Below, one piece after another: positions 55,406-64,000 of a stretch of DNA of 64,000 nucleotides. The translations under genes were made by a program, and so were the position numbers. The notes beneath the pieces were generated by a model. The model saw nothing but the letters and a program-made list of their open reading frames with translations. It made no database searches and was not told where the DNA came from. The stretch comes from Plasmodium malariae (taxonomy: Eukaryota; Apicomplexa; Aconoidasida; Haemosporida; Plasmodiidae). Every line of letters starts with the position of its first letter. The stretch's first letter is position 1. The stretch is taken from NCBI RefSeq assembly GCF_900090045.1, contig NC_041788.1:806001-870000 (forward strand). Reading direction: 5' to 3'.

Positions 55406-56685
55406 TGAGCAACTAGGTAAAAATTAGTATTTTTTCTTTTTTTTTTTTTTTTTTTTAATAATACACATACGAAAACAAGCAAAAAAAGAGAAACACAACA
55501 CAGTGCAATATAATGCAAAACAAAACAAATGCTTATTCCCTCAAAGGAAAAATTTAAATCCAAAAAAGAGGCAATTTTATACGTAATTTTATATAATATG
55601 GAAAAAATTATATAAGTCGTCTCATAAACATCTTCTTTTGGTTCTTAAATTTTAAAGGAATAAAAAATAAAAATAAAAATAAAAGTAAAAACCTAATAAG
55701 TGGTAGAAGTACTTGTATACATGTAACTTCCAACTGTTTTTACTCCCATTATTGTCGAAATGAAAATTTGGTCCCCAATATTTTCATTCTATTCAATTTC
55801 AATTTGAAATTTTTTTTTTTTTTATTTGACTGGCAGTTGTAACTGTAGTAAAAATAATAATCCATGTCGATTAAACGTGTTTAACATTCCATTTAACATT
55901 ATTTTACAAGTACGCTCAGCAGTATATTCATCAAAGTTTACGAGCGACGTAATACTGTTCATTAACGTTGAATAGTATATAATAATACTTAACGGAACAT
56001 TCTAATATGCTTAAGAATCGATGTCATTTTATGTTCAGTTTTATTTTATCTGCTAACTACAAACTTGGTCTTATGTAATAAAAATGTTCCTTGTGCTTTA
56101 TGCATATAATAAAAATCCACTTGCATATTCTTTACCAACAAAATAAATATAAATATATAATATGCCAGTAACAAAATTTATTTCGACTGAGTTAAGGGCG
56201 CAATTTAACAACTTCTAATATTTAATATATGAGCAAATTTTTAATTTTAATTCTTTTAATTTTTTTTTTTTTTTTTTTTTTTTTTATGCTATTTACTTTA
56301 TTATGAAAAAGCCGAAATTATTAGCATAAAAAATCTATTCACTATCACGTTCCTACGAATTCTGTGTTAACTTCATTTTGCATAATCCAGTTATATTATT
56401 ATATTTGATTTATAACGAAGTACTTTAGACCTTCAGAAGGAATGACATAAAAATAAAAGGAAAAATATCATACTTGCTTTATTTTGAATTAACACCAAAG
56501 TATCATTATTTTCCCCCTTTTTGGATGTTCCAGAAATTTACCAAAATAGGTGGGGAAAAATAGGAAAAAAGGATATTTTTTTTATTATTTTCCCGTTTGT
56601 ATTACAAAATTATGCAGTCTCGCTAAAATGATGTTATATACGACTATCAGTTTTGAATTCTGCATATTATGTATGTTGGTACATG

Positions 56686-56721
<36 letters not shown>

Positions 56722-56887
56722 GTATGTCCATTTTTGCGCCGTATCGAAGGCAATACCGAATAGTGCATAAATTGCTCCGTATGAGCGCACATGTATCCTG
56801 CTCTTGTGTACTTCCATTTATGCATTTCCTGCTTATAAACATTATTCCTTTTTTTTTTTTTTTTCTATACAGCAAACATCGTAAAAC
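55406..56887. promoter_or_regulatory. Divergent region between TTC27 (-) and uS15m (+)
   Basis: It should carry both promoters. It contains a cluster of three hairpins ending in a T14 run (listed separately), another poly(T) run at 56261-56285 and a (TA)n tract at 56691-56711. A TTTCTATACAG just before 56870 could be a splice acceptor of a uS15m leader intron. Confidence 0.5.
55706..55823 (+). ncRNA. Candidate small structured RNA: three hairpins and a T run
   Basis: Hairpin A lies at 55706-55730 (GAAGT/ACTTC with a palindromic core). Hairpin B (55759-55788) is the strongest. AATGAAAATTTGG pairs with CCAATATTTTCATT, 13 base pairs with one bulged T and a TCC loop. Hairpin C (55795-55811) is AATTTC/GAAATT with a 5-base loop, followed at once by T14, which would serve as a Pol III terminator. 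The order suggests a plus-strand transcript. No known snoRNA or snRNA box was recognised. AT-rich DNA forms weak stems by chance, but the 13-bp stem with GG/CC is less expected. Confidence 0.25.
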
Positions 56888-57793
56888 ATGAACATGATAA
56901 GTAAAATATTAAGGGGAAATAACTTTTTACATATCAAGAACAAAATTGAAGTAAACTTTTTTAAATACTCAAAAAGATATGAATCAAGAGTAAAAGCACA
57001 CAGATATACAGGCATAACAGCAGTAAAAACACATGCACAAAAAACAGAATGGTACTTGAAAGCTGAAAGAGATTTTTTGGCTGAAAGAAGTCAAATACCA
57101 AATGGATATATTGGCCTTTGGCAATATGATGATATAAAACATTTAAAAGAAAATATTATAAATATGCTACATTTAAACTGTGCTAACAATAAACAAATAC
57201 ATAAATTTAAAAAGTTGAATATACGAAGATTATTACAAAGAAGACCTTTTGATACTGGAAGTGCACCTGTTCAAATTGGATGTTTGACCGAAAAAATTTT
57301 AAATTTAAGAGCTCATTTAATACAACGATGTAAAGATCATCCTAAAAAGAGAACTATGTCTATCTTATTAGCGAGAAGACAAAAACTGATGAAATATTTA
57401 TATAAAACCGATTTTGAATTATATAAACATACTTGTAATTTATTAAAAATTAAATGTATATTATTTGCAATTCCTGATTCGAGAGATAGAGCAAAAGCAA
57501 TTAATGCAGCAGCTATTGATGGAGACAGGTGTAAATTTTTAATTAGGCAAAAATTGTGGAAAGGCAAATACAGGCCTAGACCAATCAAAAATGCAAAAGG
57601 TCAAACAGTAAGATATACCAGGCACCCGATAGAACAACCCCCTTCTGATTATGCATTACCAAAAGAATACAAGCCACAAATATCAAATTCATGGCCATAT
57701 GGCGTTAAGGAAACCTATCAAAAAGGACTTTATACTATTCACAATCCCACAGCTCCAGGTTTGGGGTATTGTCCTGTTCCAATGTTGTTCTGA
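56888..57793 (+). CDS. Mitochondrial small-subunit ribosomal protein uS15
   Basis: The 301-aa product contains the S15 fold at about residues 119-190. It has FDTGSAPVQIGCLTEKILNL, then RAHLIQRCKDHPKKRTM and ARRQKLMKYLYKTDFELYKH. These are the TGS-x-E/Q-x-QI, LT-x-RI-x-x-LT and R-R-x-LL-x-YL elements of S15. In the loop the usual KD-HHS is altered to KDHPKKRTMS. The N-terminal extension is basic (MNMISKILRGNNFLHIKNKI), which fits import into the mitochondrion. The C-terminal 110 residues form an extension rich in Pro/Tyr/Lys, without similarity that I can name. Such extensions are common in mitoribosomal proteins. The apicoplast is an alternative site, but no signal peptide is seen. Single exon. 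Confidence 0.88.
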   Translation: MNMISKILRGNNFLHIKNKIEVNFFKYSKRYESRVKAHRYTGITAVKTHAQKTEWYLKAERDFLAERSQIPNGYIGLWQYDDIKHLKENIINMLHLNCANNKQIHKFKKLNIRRLLQRRPFDTGSAPVQIGCLTEKILNLRAHLIQRCKDHPKKRTMSILLARRQKLMKYLYKTDFELYKHTCNLLKIKCILFAIPDSRDRAKAINAAAIDGDRCKFLIRQKLWKGKYRPRPIKNAKGQTVRYTRHPIEQPPSDYALPKEYKPQISNSWPYGVKETYQKGLYTIHNPTAPGLGYCPVPMLF

Positions 57794-58258
57794 AGGTATA
57801 TACCTATTTATATATATATGCATTTATTCATACTTATGTACATACATACATATATGCCCATATATATGTATATATATTTATGTATTTGTATTTTTTTTTT
57901 TTTTTTGTATCAGCTTACATTTGCACAGTTTTAACGATTTGCCTGACCTGTTCATGCAATTTTCATTTCTTTTTAAGAAAATTTAATTACCTTTTAAGCT
58001 TAACATCATATAACATTTTTACATTTATACGATATATGTCACTTTAAGAAAAATTTTCTTTCTATATAACTATAATATTTTATATTTTCTTTTTGTATGT
58101 GTGTGCATAAAAAACTCTTCTGACTTTTAAAAAGCTATTTTTTTGTTAACTAAAATGGAAAAAAAAAAAAAAAAAAGAGGAGAAACGAAAAGAGAAAAAA
58201 GAAAAAACAATAACACATAAAATGCATATTTTTACGCTTTTAAAAAATTTTATCTTTT
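57794..58258. other. Convergent 3' region between uS15m and ISD11
   Basis: It holds TATG/TACATA microsatellite sequence, a T16 run near 57890-57905 and A-rich sequence before the ISD11 stop. Nothing else is seen. Confidence 0.6.
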
Positions 58259-58596
58259 CTATTTTGTCACTAATGGCTTATCAACGTGGTACAAATTATG
58301 TATTATGGTTTGTCTCTTCAGCATATTAAGGTAATCATTACATTCATTTTCAAATGTTTTTAATTTTTCACAGTCTTGTATACTATTGTTAAAAAATTCC
58401 CTAAAGTTTTCTTTAGCCTGTTAAGAACATAAAAAAGTTAAAATGTCAAAATGTTATTGCCTATACTATACAGTACATTTTCTCTATGTGAACAGTACTT
58501 TTCCTCTATTCATTATTGAGAAAGCTCTTTAATTTGCACACATCCGCCCATCAACTTTTTCACTTATTTTCGTATATGTCTTTATGTACGTATGCA

Positions 58597-58649
<53 letters not shown>

Positions 58650-58810
58650 TTATTTAAAATTGGGAACGGGTTATATATATGTTTTATCTTAGACGTCGCT
58701 CAAACCTTGTTAGTGAAGTAGACGTTGTAGTTTATATTCTCAAATTTAGATGCTTCGTTCAAAATATGGCGATACAACGTTTTTAAACGTTTTATTTGAT
58801 TTGTTTTCAT
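58259..58810 (-). CDS. ISD11: ISD11/LYRM4, cysteine desulfurase accessory protein, 2 exons
   Basis: ISD11 binds and stabilises the mitochondrial cysteine desulfurase Nfs1 for Fe-S cluster assembly. The exons, both short, are 58706-58810 and 58259-58417; together they encode 87 aa (human LYRM4 has 91). Exon 1 encodes MKTNQIKRLKTLYRHILNEA followed by SKFENINYNVYFTNK, with the L-Y-R motif at residues 12-14. Exon 2 starts AKENFREFF, the usual F-R-x-x-x position, and continues LNMLKRQTIIHNLYHVDKPL, matching the family's RRQ...LY...K ending. The donor is GTTTGAGC, a weak but GT start; the acceptor is TTCTTAACAG. Phase is 0 at the junction. A TTTGCAG six bases before the ATG hints at an intron in the leader. 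It is convergent with uS15m. Confidence 0.88.
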
Positions 58811-61006
58811 TATATTCTGCAAAAATTTTAATCATTAATTTTTTAAAATTATTCCCTTAGGTATAATCTTTGTGTATGTTCCAAATAATACAATTTGCTT
58901 TGGTTTTTACCATGTGAACATAAGCAAAGTTATATGTATCTATATGTATTTATATGAATTTATATATTATACTATATGAATATATTTATATTTTGTGTTC
59001 TTTTTGTAGTTCATATGTGAAGTATTAATAATTGACTAATATAATTCTTCAATTAATTTTTATTTGAATTTTTTCAAAAAATGTGTTTTCTCATTTTTTA
59101 AATGATGTACTGAATAATAATAATAATTAGAATTTTGAAAGATTTAAATTTTACTTTTAAAAAAAAAAAATATAAAAAAATAAAGTCTGAATCAAAATCA
59201 AGCAAACAGAATCCCACAAAAGAAAATGCAAATAGATACATGCACGTATGTATATCTTTATACATATGCTCAAAATAAAAAAATGAAGAATAAAATTTTT
59301 TTTTTCTTAAATATAAAAATATATATTTAACTTCAGAGTGACTTATATGTGTCAAGCAGTAAAAATTTTGCAAACGTAGTTTAATAAATATTACCGTAGT
59401 TTAATAATTGCAGAAAAGAAAAAAAAAAAAAAAAAAATAATAATAAAATAATAAAATAATAAAACAATTAAACAATAAAACAAAGTAATGCAAGCAAAAA
59501 TCGTTAGCTTTATTACACTGTTGAAAATGAAAGATTAAAGCTTGTAAACTTGGTTAAAATGGTTGAGGTCAATTACATATATGTAGATAATTACATGAAT
59601 TATATATTTTATGGTACTCCTCATAGGAATATAATTTTTAGTAGCTTACTAAATGTTATGAATACTTTATTTGAACTTTGTGCACTGTGATCTCATATTT
59701 TCAGGAAATTTAAAAGTAAAATTATAGACACATGTGAAGTATAAAATAAAAAATGAACGAATTAAAGGTACCATCTATAAACAGATGAACAGACGCATAA
59801 ATTAGCACATGTGCAAAATATAGCCAGAGCACATGTACATGTGTAATGAAATAATTCAAAAAAATAATTATGAATTTACAATTAAATAATGGGTTAACAA
59901 AGAAGCTATTTCATGAACTTTTTACTCACTTGATGCTTAAATGTTTTTAAAAATTAAGGGTAAAAAAAAAAAAAAAAGCTATAAAACTTAACTGTTTATT
60001 TATTTTTTCGTACGAAAAGACACATATTATGTTTCTTCCTTACATACATGTCAATATTTGCTTTTTCTGAACATAAATGCTTTTATTATATAATTGATCA
60101 TATATAATACACATTCTTTATTATACCTAATTAGAATTTTAGAAATATGTATATACATGTCGAAATAACTTTCAAAAGGGCATATAACTCTACTTTTTAT
60201 GTAAATCCTCCTTGGTGGATTATATTACCTTTGTTTATTATCAAAATGTAAGAGAGTGTGGATTCGTGTGCAAAAGGGAAGGTCAAACTTACATTGCCCC
60301 TTTGCAATGCGTATGTATACATATATATATATTATATGCATTACTAGGTTGACACCTGTTAATTGTAAAACAAAAAGTCGTTTTTTCATTATTTAGACAC
60401 TATTCTTTGTTCTCTTTAAGGTGATGATACTATTTCCTACCTTTTCCTGTTCCACATAGAAATATGAATTAGGCAATGTTCCGCGAAAAGAGCAAAGAAA
60501 AAAAAAAAAAAAAAAAAAAAAAAAAGACAAACGGAATGTCCGATTTATAGCTTTTCATATAATATATATATAATATATATGTGTATATATAGTGCATATA
60601 TAGGTACATATAGATATAAATTTTTTTTTTTTTTTTTTTACTGGCGCACATAACATATTTTTAATTTCGAGTAATTATTAAAAAAATTGAAACACATAAT
60701 TTTGCTTCATTTTAATTAATATTGCTACTGATGTATGCTTTGTAAAACCATTGGGAATTCTTAGTTATCTACAATATAACTCTGCTATATTATTATATTA
60801 TCATATTGTTATACGTTTTTGAATAAATACATTCTTCTATTAATTAAAGCTATTCCAATGTACGACTAAAGTAATTACTCTTGGTAGGTTAAAAATTTAA
60901 CCAGGGATATATATAATACGAACATTTATTGAAGCTTATATATAAACTGACATATGGTGAAGCAAATATGCACATGCATATATATATTGAAGCAGATATA
61001 TATACG

Positions 61007-61042
<36 letters not shown>

Positions 61043-61138
61043 TATATTATATAGACATACGCGCATATACTTACACACAGCACTGCTGAAAATTCTTTTC
61101 CTTTGCTCCCTCCGCTTTTTAAACTCACTTTTTCTTAA
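58811..61138. promoter_or_regulatory. Divergent region between ISD11 (-) and the MNS1-like gene (+)
   Basis: About 2.3 kb without a supported gene. It has poly(A) runs at 59420-59437 and 60498-60525, (TA)n at 61010-61036, and one hairpin at 60270-60305 (GCAAAAGGG with CCCTTTGC, one bulge). Open frames at 59098-59373 and 60889-61128 are AT-driven. Both promoters should be here. Confidence 0.5.
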
Positions 61139-62629
61139 ATGAAACGATACAATGAAAAAACAATTAACGCAAGAATTCAGAGAGAGCAGAAAAATGAATA
61201 TGCTCGTGAAAGAATAAGAAACGACTTAAAGTTAGATAACTATAGCAAGATTCAAGGTATATCTATTGATAAGGCTGAGACAGCTCAATCAAAAAAAAAC
61301 TTAGAAGAAAATGATTCCATTAAAAGAGAACATGAAACAACAAACGAGTTTGATAATACAAGAATTAATGAGGATAAAAGTAAAAAAGAAGAATATGCAT
61401 CATTAAACGAATTTGACCATACAACAATAAAGGAAGAAAGAGTTAAAAATTGTCAATTATTGAATGAAAAACAAAAGGAAGAAAAAGAAGCAGCTGATCA
61501 AGTACTTCGAGAAAAAGCTTTACAACATGCGTTACAAAATGATGAAAGCTACAAAAAATTAAAAGAAAAATTAGACGAAATGGCTACATTGAATGTACGA
61601 GAAAATCAAATAAAAGAAGCAAAAAAATTAAAAGAAAAAGAGGTAACAGAAGAAGAGAAACGAATTGAAGAACAAATGGGAAATATTTTAATTAACGAAG
61701 AAAAAAAAGACGAAATGAAAAAAAAATTAAATTATGAAAAGGTTATGGAAACTAAAAAAGAACTGCAACATCAAATTAAAGAAAATTTAAAAAAAAAAAA
61801 AGAGAAATTTTATGGAAATTTAGAAGAAAGAAATGATATTGATAATATTGTGAACAACTACAAAGAAGAAAAAAAAAAAAAAAAAGATGAAGGTTTACTA
61901 AAACAAAAAAAATTATTAAAAGAATTTCAAGAACAAATAGATTTAAAAAACAAAAAAAAAGAAATTGAAAAAAAAAAAGAATTAGAAGAAGAATTAAAAA
62001 ATCAACAATATATCAAAGAAAAAGAAAACAAAATGAAAACATATTTCAAAAAAAAGGAAGAAAAAAATCTAGAAAAACAAAAAGTTGTTAATGATTTAGC
62101 ATATAAAGAATATCTTGTTAATAAAGAAAAAGAGACCTTAGATGAATTGCTTAATAAATTATACATTGAAGAACATAATTTCAAAGAAAAACAAAAAGAA
62201 ATAAAAGAAAATGAAAAAAAATTACAGCTTAAAAATGAAATGCTAAAACAGCTCGAAAAGGATATTAAATTAAAGGAAGAAAAAAGACAAAAGGAGAAAG
62301 AAGAGGATGAAAAAAGAAAAATTGAACTTTTAGAGGAAAAAAAAAAATTAGATAAAATTGACCAATACACAGATCAAAAAAAAAAAGAAAAGCTATTACA
62401 ATATAGAAAAGAAATATATGAAACGTTCCAAGAAAAAAAAGAAGCAATAAAAAAAGAAAGATTACAAGAAGAACAAGAAAAAGAAAAACTCTTGGAAGAA
62501 CAGAAAAAATATGAACAGTTAATAAATCAAGAGAAAATGAAACTCATAGATAAATACAGTAAGGATATTCTGAAAAATCTCCCAGATGATGTATACGAAA
62601 AACTTAAGAAGCAAAATATTATTACGTAG
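61139..62629 (+). CDS. TPH-domain coiled-coil protein, MNS1-like axonemal candidate
   Basis: The 496-aa single-exon protein is an almost unbroken Lys/Glu-rich coiled coil from about residue 100 to 480, without a signal peptide or membrane span. Its length equals human MNS1 (495). Its pattern fits the trichohyalin-plectin-homology (TPH) family of ciliary proteins (MNS1, CFAP53, CFAP45). Examples are DQVLREKALQHALQNDESYK near 120, DLAYKEYLVNKEKETLDELL near 320 and KLIDKYSKDILKNLPDDVYE at the end. The closing L-I-x-x-Y-x-x-x-I-L-x-x-L-P element resembles the MNS1 C-terminus. MNS1 is a microtubule inner protein of axonemal doublets; in Plasmodium only male gametes have axonemes. The coiled-coil composition makes similarity easy to over-read, so the subfamily is tentative. 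Confidence 0.6.
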   Translation: MKRYNEKTINARIQREQKNEYARERIRNDLKLDNYSKIQGISIDKAETAQSKKNLEENDSIKREHETTNEFDNTRINEDKSKKEEYASLNEFDHTTIKEERVKNCQLLNEKQKEEKEAADQVLREKALQHALQNDESYKKLKEKLDEMATLNVRENQIKEAKKLKEKEVTEEEKRIEEQMGNILINEEKKDEMKKKLNYEKVMETKKELQHQIKENLKKKKEKFYGNLEERNDIDNIVNNYKEEKKKKKDEGLLKQKKLLKEFQEQIDLKNKKKEIEKKKELEEELKNQQYIKEKENKMKTYFKKKEEKNLEKQKVVNDLAYKEYLVNKEKETLDELLNKLYIEEHNFKEKQKEIKENEKKLQLKNEMLKQLEKDIKLKEEKRQKEKEEDEKRKIELLEEKKKLDKIDQYTDQKKKEKLLQYRKEIYETFQEKKEAIKKERLQEEQEKEKLLEEQKKYEQLINQEKMKLIDKYSKDILKNLPDDVYEKLKKQNIIT

Positions 62630-62917
62630 GAAAAAGTAGGGGAAAAAAACTTGTGTTATTCATAAAAATCGATAACTTAAAAAAAGTATAAGTTCTACAC
62701 AAAAAACATGTGAGAATAAATACACACATGTGTATACACACCACTACGTGCATAAGTATACGCAAAGATATACACTAACATACGCTATGAGTATATTTTT
62801 CGAACATTTAAATAAAAAAAAAAAAAAATTTACTACATATGAGCAAGACGAGAAGCAAAAGCACACAAAGCTCATATTCATCATACTGTACACATGCAAA
62901 TGGATATATATATATAT

Positions 62918-63140
62918 GTATGTATGTATATGTATATGCATGTATATGTATGTATATGTATATGCATGTATATGTATATATATGTATATGCATGTATATG
63001 TATGTATATGTATATGCATGTATATGTATGTATATGTATAGACGCATGTGTATGTATATGTACGTATATGTATATATAGGCATATATTTGTATGTGCGTA
63101 TATGTATGCATATATATGTACATATCTATATATATGTATG
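62918..63140. repeat. TATGTATATGCATGTATA microsatellite/minisatellite
   Basis: Compound repeat of TATGTA, TATATG and GCATG blocks with an irregular higher-order period of about 18-22 bases. All six frames are open. Non-coding. Confidence 0.9.
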
Positions 63141-63483
63141 TATTCCTTTTATTATTCCTACGGATATGGTGTAAAATAAAACTATATAAATAGGAAATTT
63201 ATGTAGGTATGTATACACGTAAATTTCTCTTTATTATTCCTTCATTAATAATCGAAAGAACAAATACTACACAATAATTGTAAATTATCATCTGTAATAA
63301 AAAAAATTATGAAAAAATGAAAAAATATGAAGAGAAATAAAAAAAAATGAGGAAAAATAAAAGAAGATATGTAAAAACAAAAAAAGTATAAAGGTCATAA
63401 AAAGGCATAGAAAAAGATTAAAATATACTTAAAAAGAATATGACAGTAGAAAATGAAAAATGTTATTTTTTTTTCATTTGCAA

Positions 63484-63522
<39 letters not shown>

Positions 63523-63791
63523 AATTGGGACTTATTATTTTGCAATTTTGATGAAATATAATTTTCATTTAGAAGTGAGTACAATAATATGTTCATTTGA
63601 ATGCATTAATAGCATATAAGGTCGCCCACAAAATGACATATATTTACTGATATAATTAGGCATATATACGTATGATATTATCTCTTTCACAAAGTGTGAA
63701 TAATACTTGTTCCTTTTTCGTTAACTTTTATACTGCACTTCACTTTTCTGCTTAATGGGCTGTCCCTTTAAACCTTCCCTCATGTCACCTC

Positions 63792-63918
63792 AAATGTATA
63801 ACCGCTAATGTATAACCGCTAATGTATATCCGCTAAAGTATATCCGCTAAAGTATATCCGCTAAAGTATATCCGCTAATGTATATCCTCTAATGTATATC
63901 CTCTAATGTATATGCGTT
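63792..63918. repeat. 14-bp tandem repeat CTAATGTATATCCG
   Basis: About nine copies with exact 14-base spacing. Variants are arranged in blocks: AATGTATAACCGCT, then AAAGTATATCCGCT, then AATGTATATCCTCT. Non-coding. Confidence 0.9.
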
Positions 63919-64000
63919 AACGTGTCACCACTTTTGTGTCACTTCCCAACTACGAGCATATGCTTATTCCACTCCTTACTGTATTATGTTCAGTGTGCCA

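Larger units (their letters stand above)
62630..64000. other. 3' flank of the MNS1-like gene to the window end
   Basis: It holds TATGTATATGCATG microsatellite sequence (62918-63140), a poly(A) run of more than 30 at 63487-63521, and a 14-bp repeat at 63792-63918. Overlapping Tyr/Ile/Cys/Met/His frames on both strands at 62730-63174 only translate the microsatellite. No gene is visible up to the end. Confidence 0.6.

Noticed and set aside
62730..63174. Overlapping Tyr/Ile/Cys/His frames on both strands, and the idea of a membrane protein
   Set aside because: Pure translation of the TATGTATATGCATG microsatellite.
63792..63918. Regular 14-bp repeat considered as CRISPR or telomere-like
   Set aside because: No spacers; the unit is directly adjacent and not the Plasmodium telomere heptamer (GGGTTYA).

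Overview
The window looks like a nuclear chromosome segment of a malaria parasite (Plasmodium). The DNA is very AT-rich, with long poly(A)/poly(T) runs and (TA)n microsatellites everywhere outside the genes. Proteins are lysine/asparagine-rich with low-complexity inserts. Genes are split by small AT-rich GT-AG introns, and intergenic gaps run about 0.5-3 kb. An N-myristoylated Rab5b without a C-terminal prenylation cysteine is typical of the genus. The species cannot be fixed from this sequence; a non-falciparum Plasmodium is my best guess. From memory the Rab5b and OSCP genes lie on chromosome 13 in P. falciparum, so this is probably a conserved internal block, not a subtelomere. I see no var/pir-type genes, transposons, tRNAs, rRNAs or CRISPR arrays.

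Layout: PP2C phosphatase (+, 3 exons); Prp3 splicing factor (-, broken by a 20-base homopolymer); HOP1-like HORMA protein (+); GAR1 (-); MRM2/FtsJ rRNA methyltransferase (+); VPS18 (+); an IGR-motif mS41-like mitoribosomal protein (-, 2 exons); SDHAF2-like factor (+); ATP synthase OSCP (+); a 1049-aa alpha-helical protein of unknown function (+); a small spliced signal-peptide/TM protein (+); a FYVE-like zinc-finger protein (-); a 1102-aa protein with RRM-like folds and RSSGNL repeats (+); EMC7 (-); Rab5b (-, 6 exons); an RRM protein (-); TTC27 (-, 3 exons); mitochondrial uS15 (+); ISD11/LYRM4 (-, 2 exons); an MNS1-like TPH-domain coiled coil (+).

These are housekeeping or stage-specific core genes, each apparently transcribed alone. 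Six relate to the mitochondrion (MRM2, mS41, SDHAF2, OSCP, uS15m, ISD11). Three relate to endomembranes (VPS18, Rab5b, EMC7, and perhaps the FYVE-like protein). Three relate to RNA (Prp3, GAR1, the RRM protein). Two relate to sexual stages: meiosis (HOP1) and probably the male-gamete axoneme (MNS1-like).

The most useful additions are genes and exons hidden by splicing. ISD11, the full Rab5b model, the first exon of mS41 and the terminal exons of TTC27 and PP2C were rebuilt by hand with matching splice phases. Several less certain items are also reported: candidate minus-strand exons at 27.9-28.0 kb and 15.7-15.9 kb, a spliced unit upstream of Rab5b, two clusters of hairpins that may be non-coding RNAs, and a displaced C-terminal helix after the 38.6-41.9 kb gene. 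I found no clear sign of a wholly new multi-gene system.
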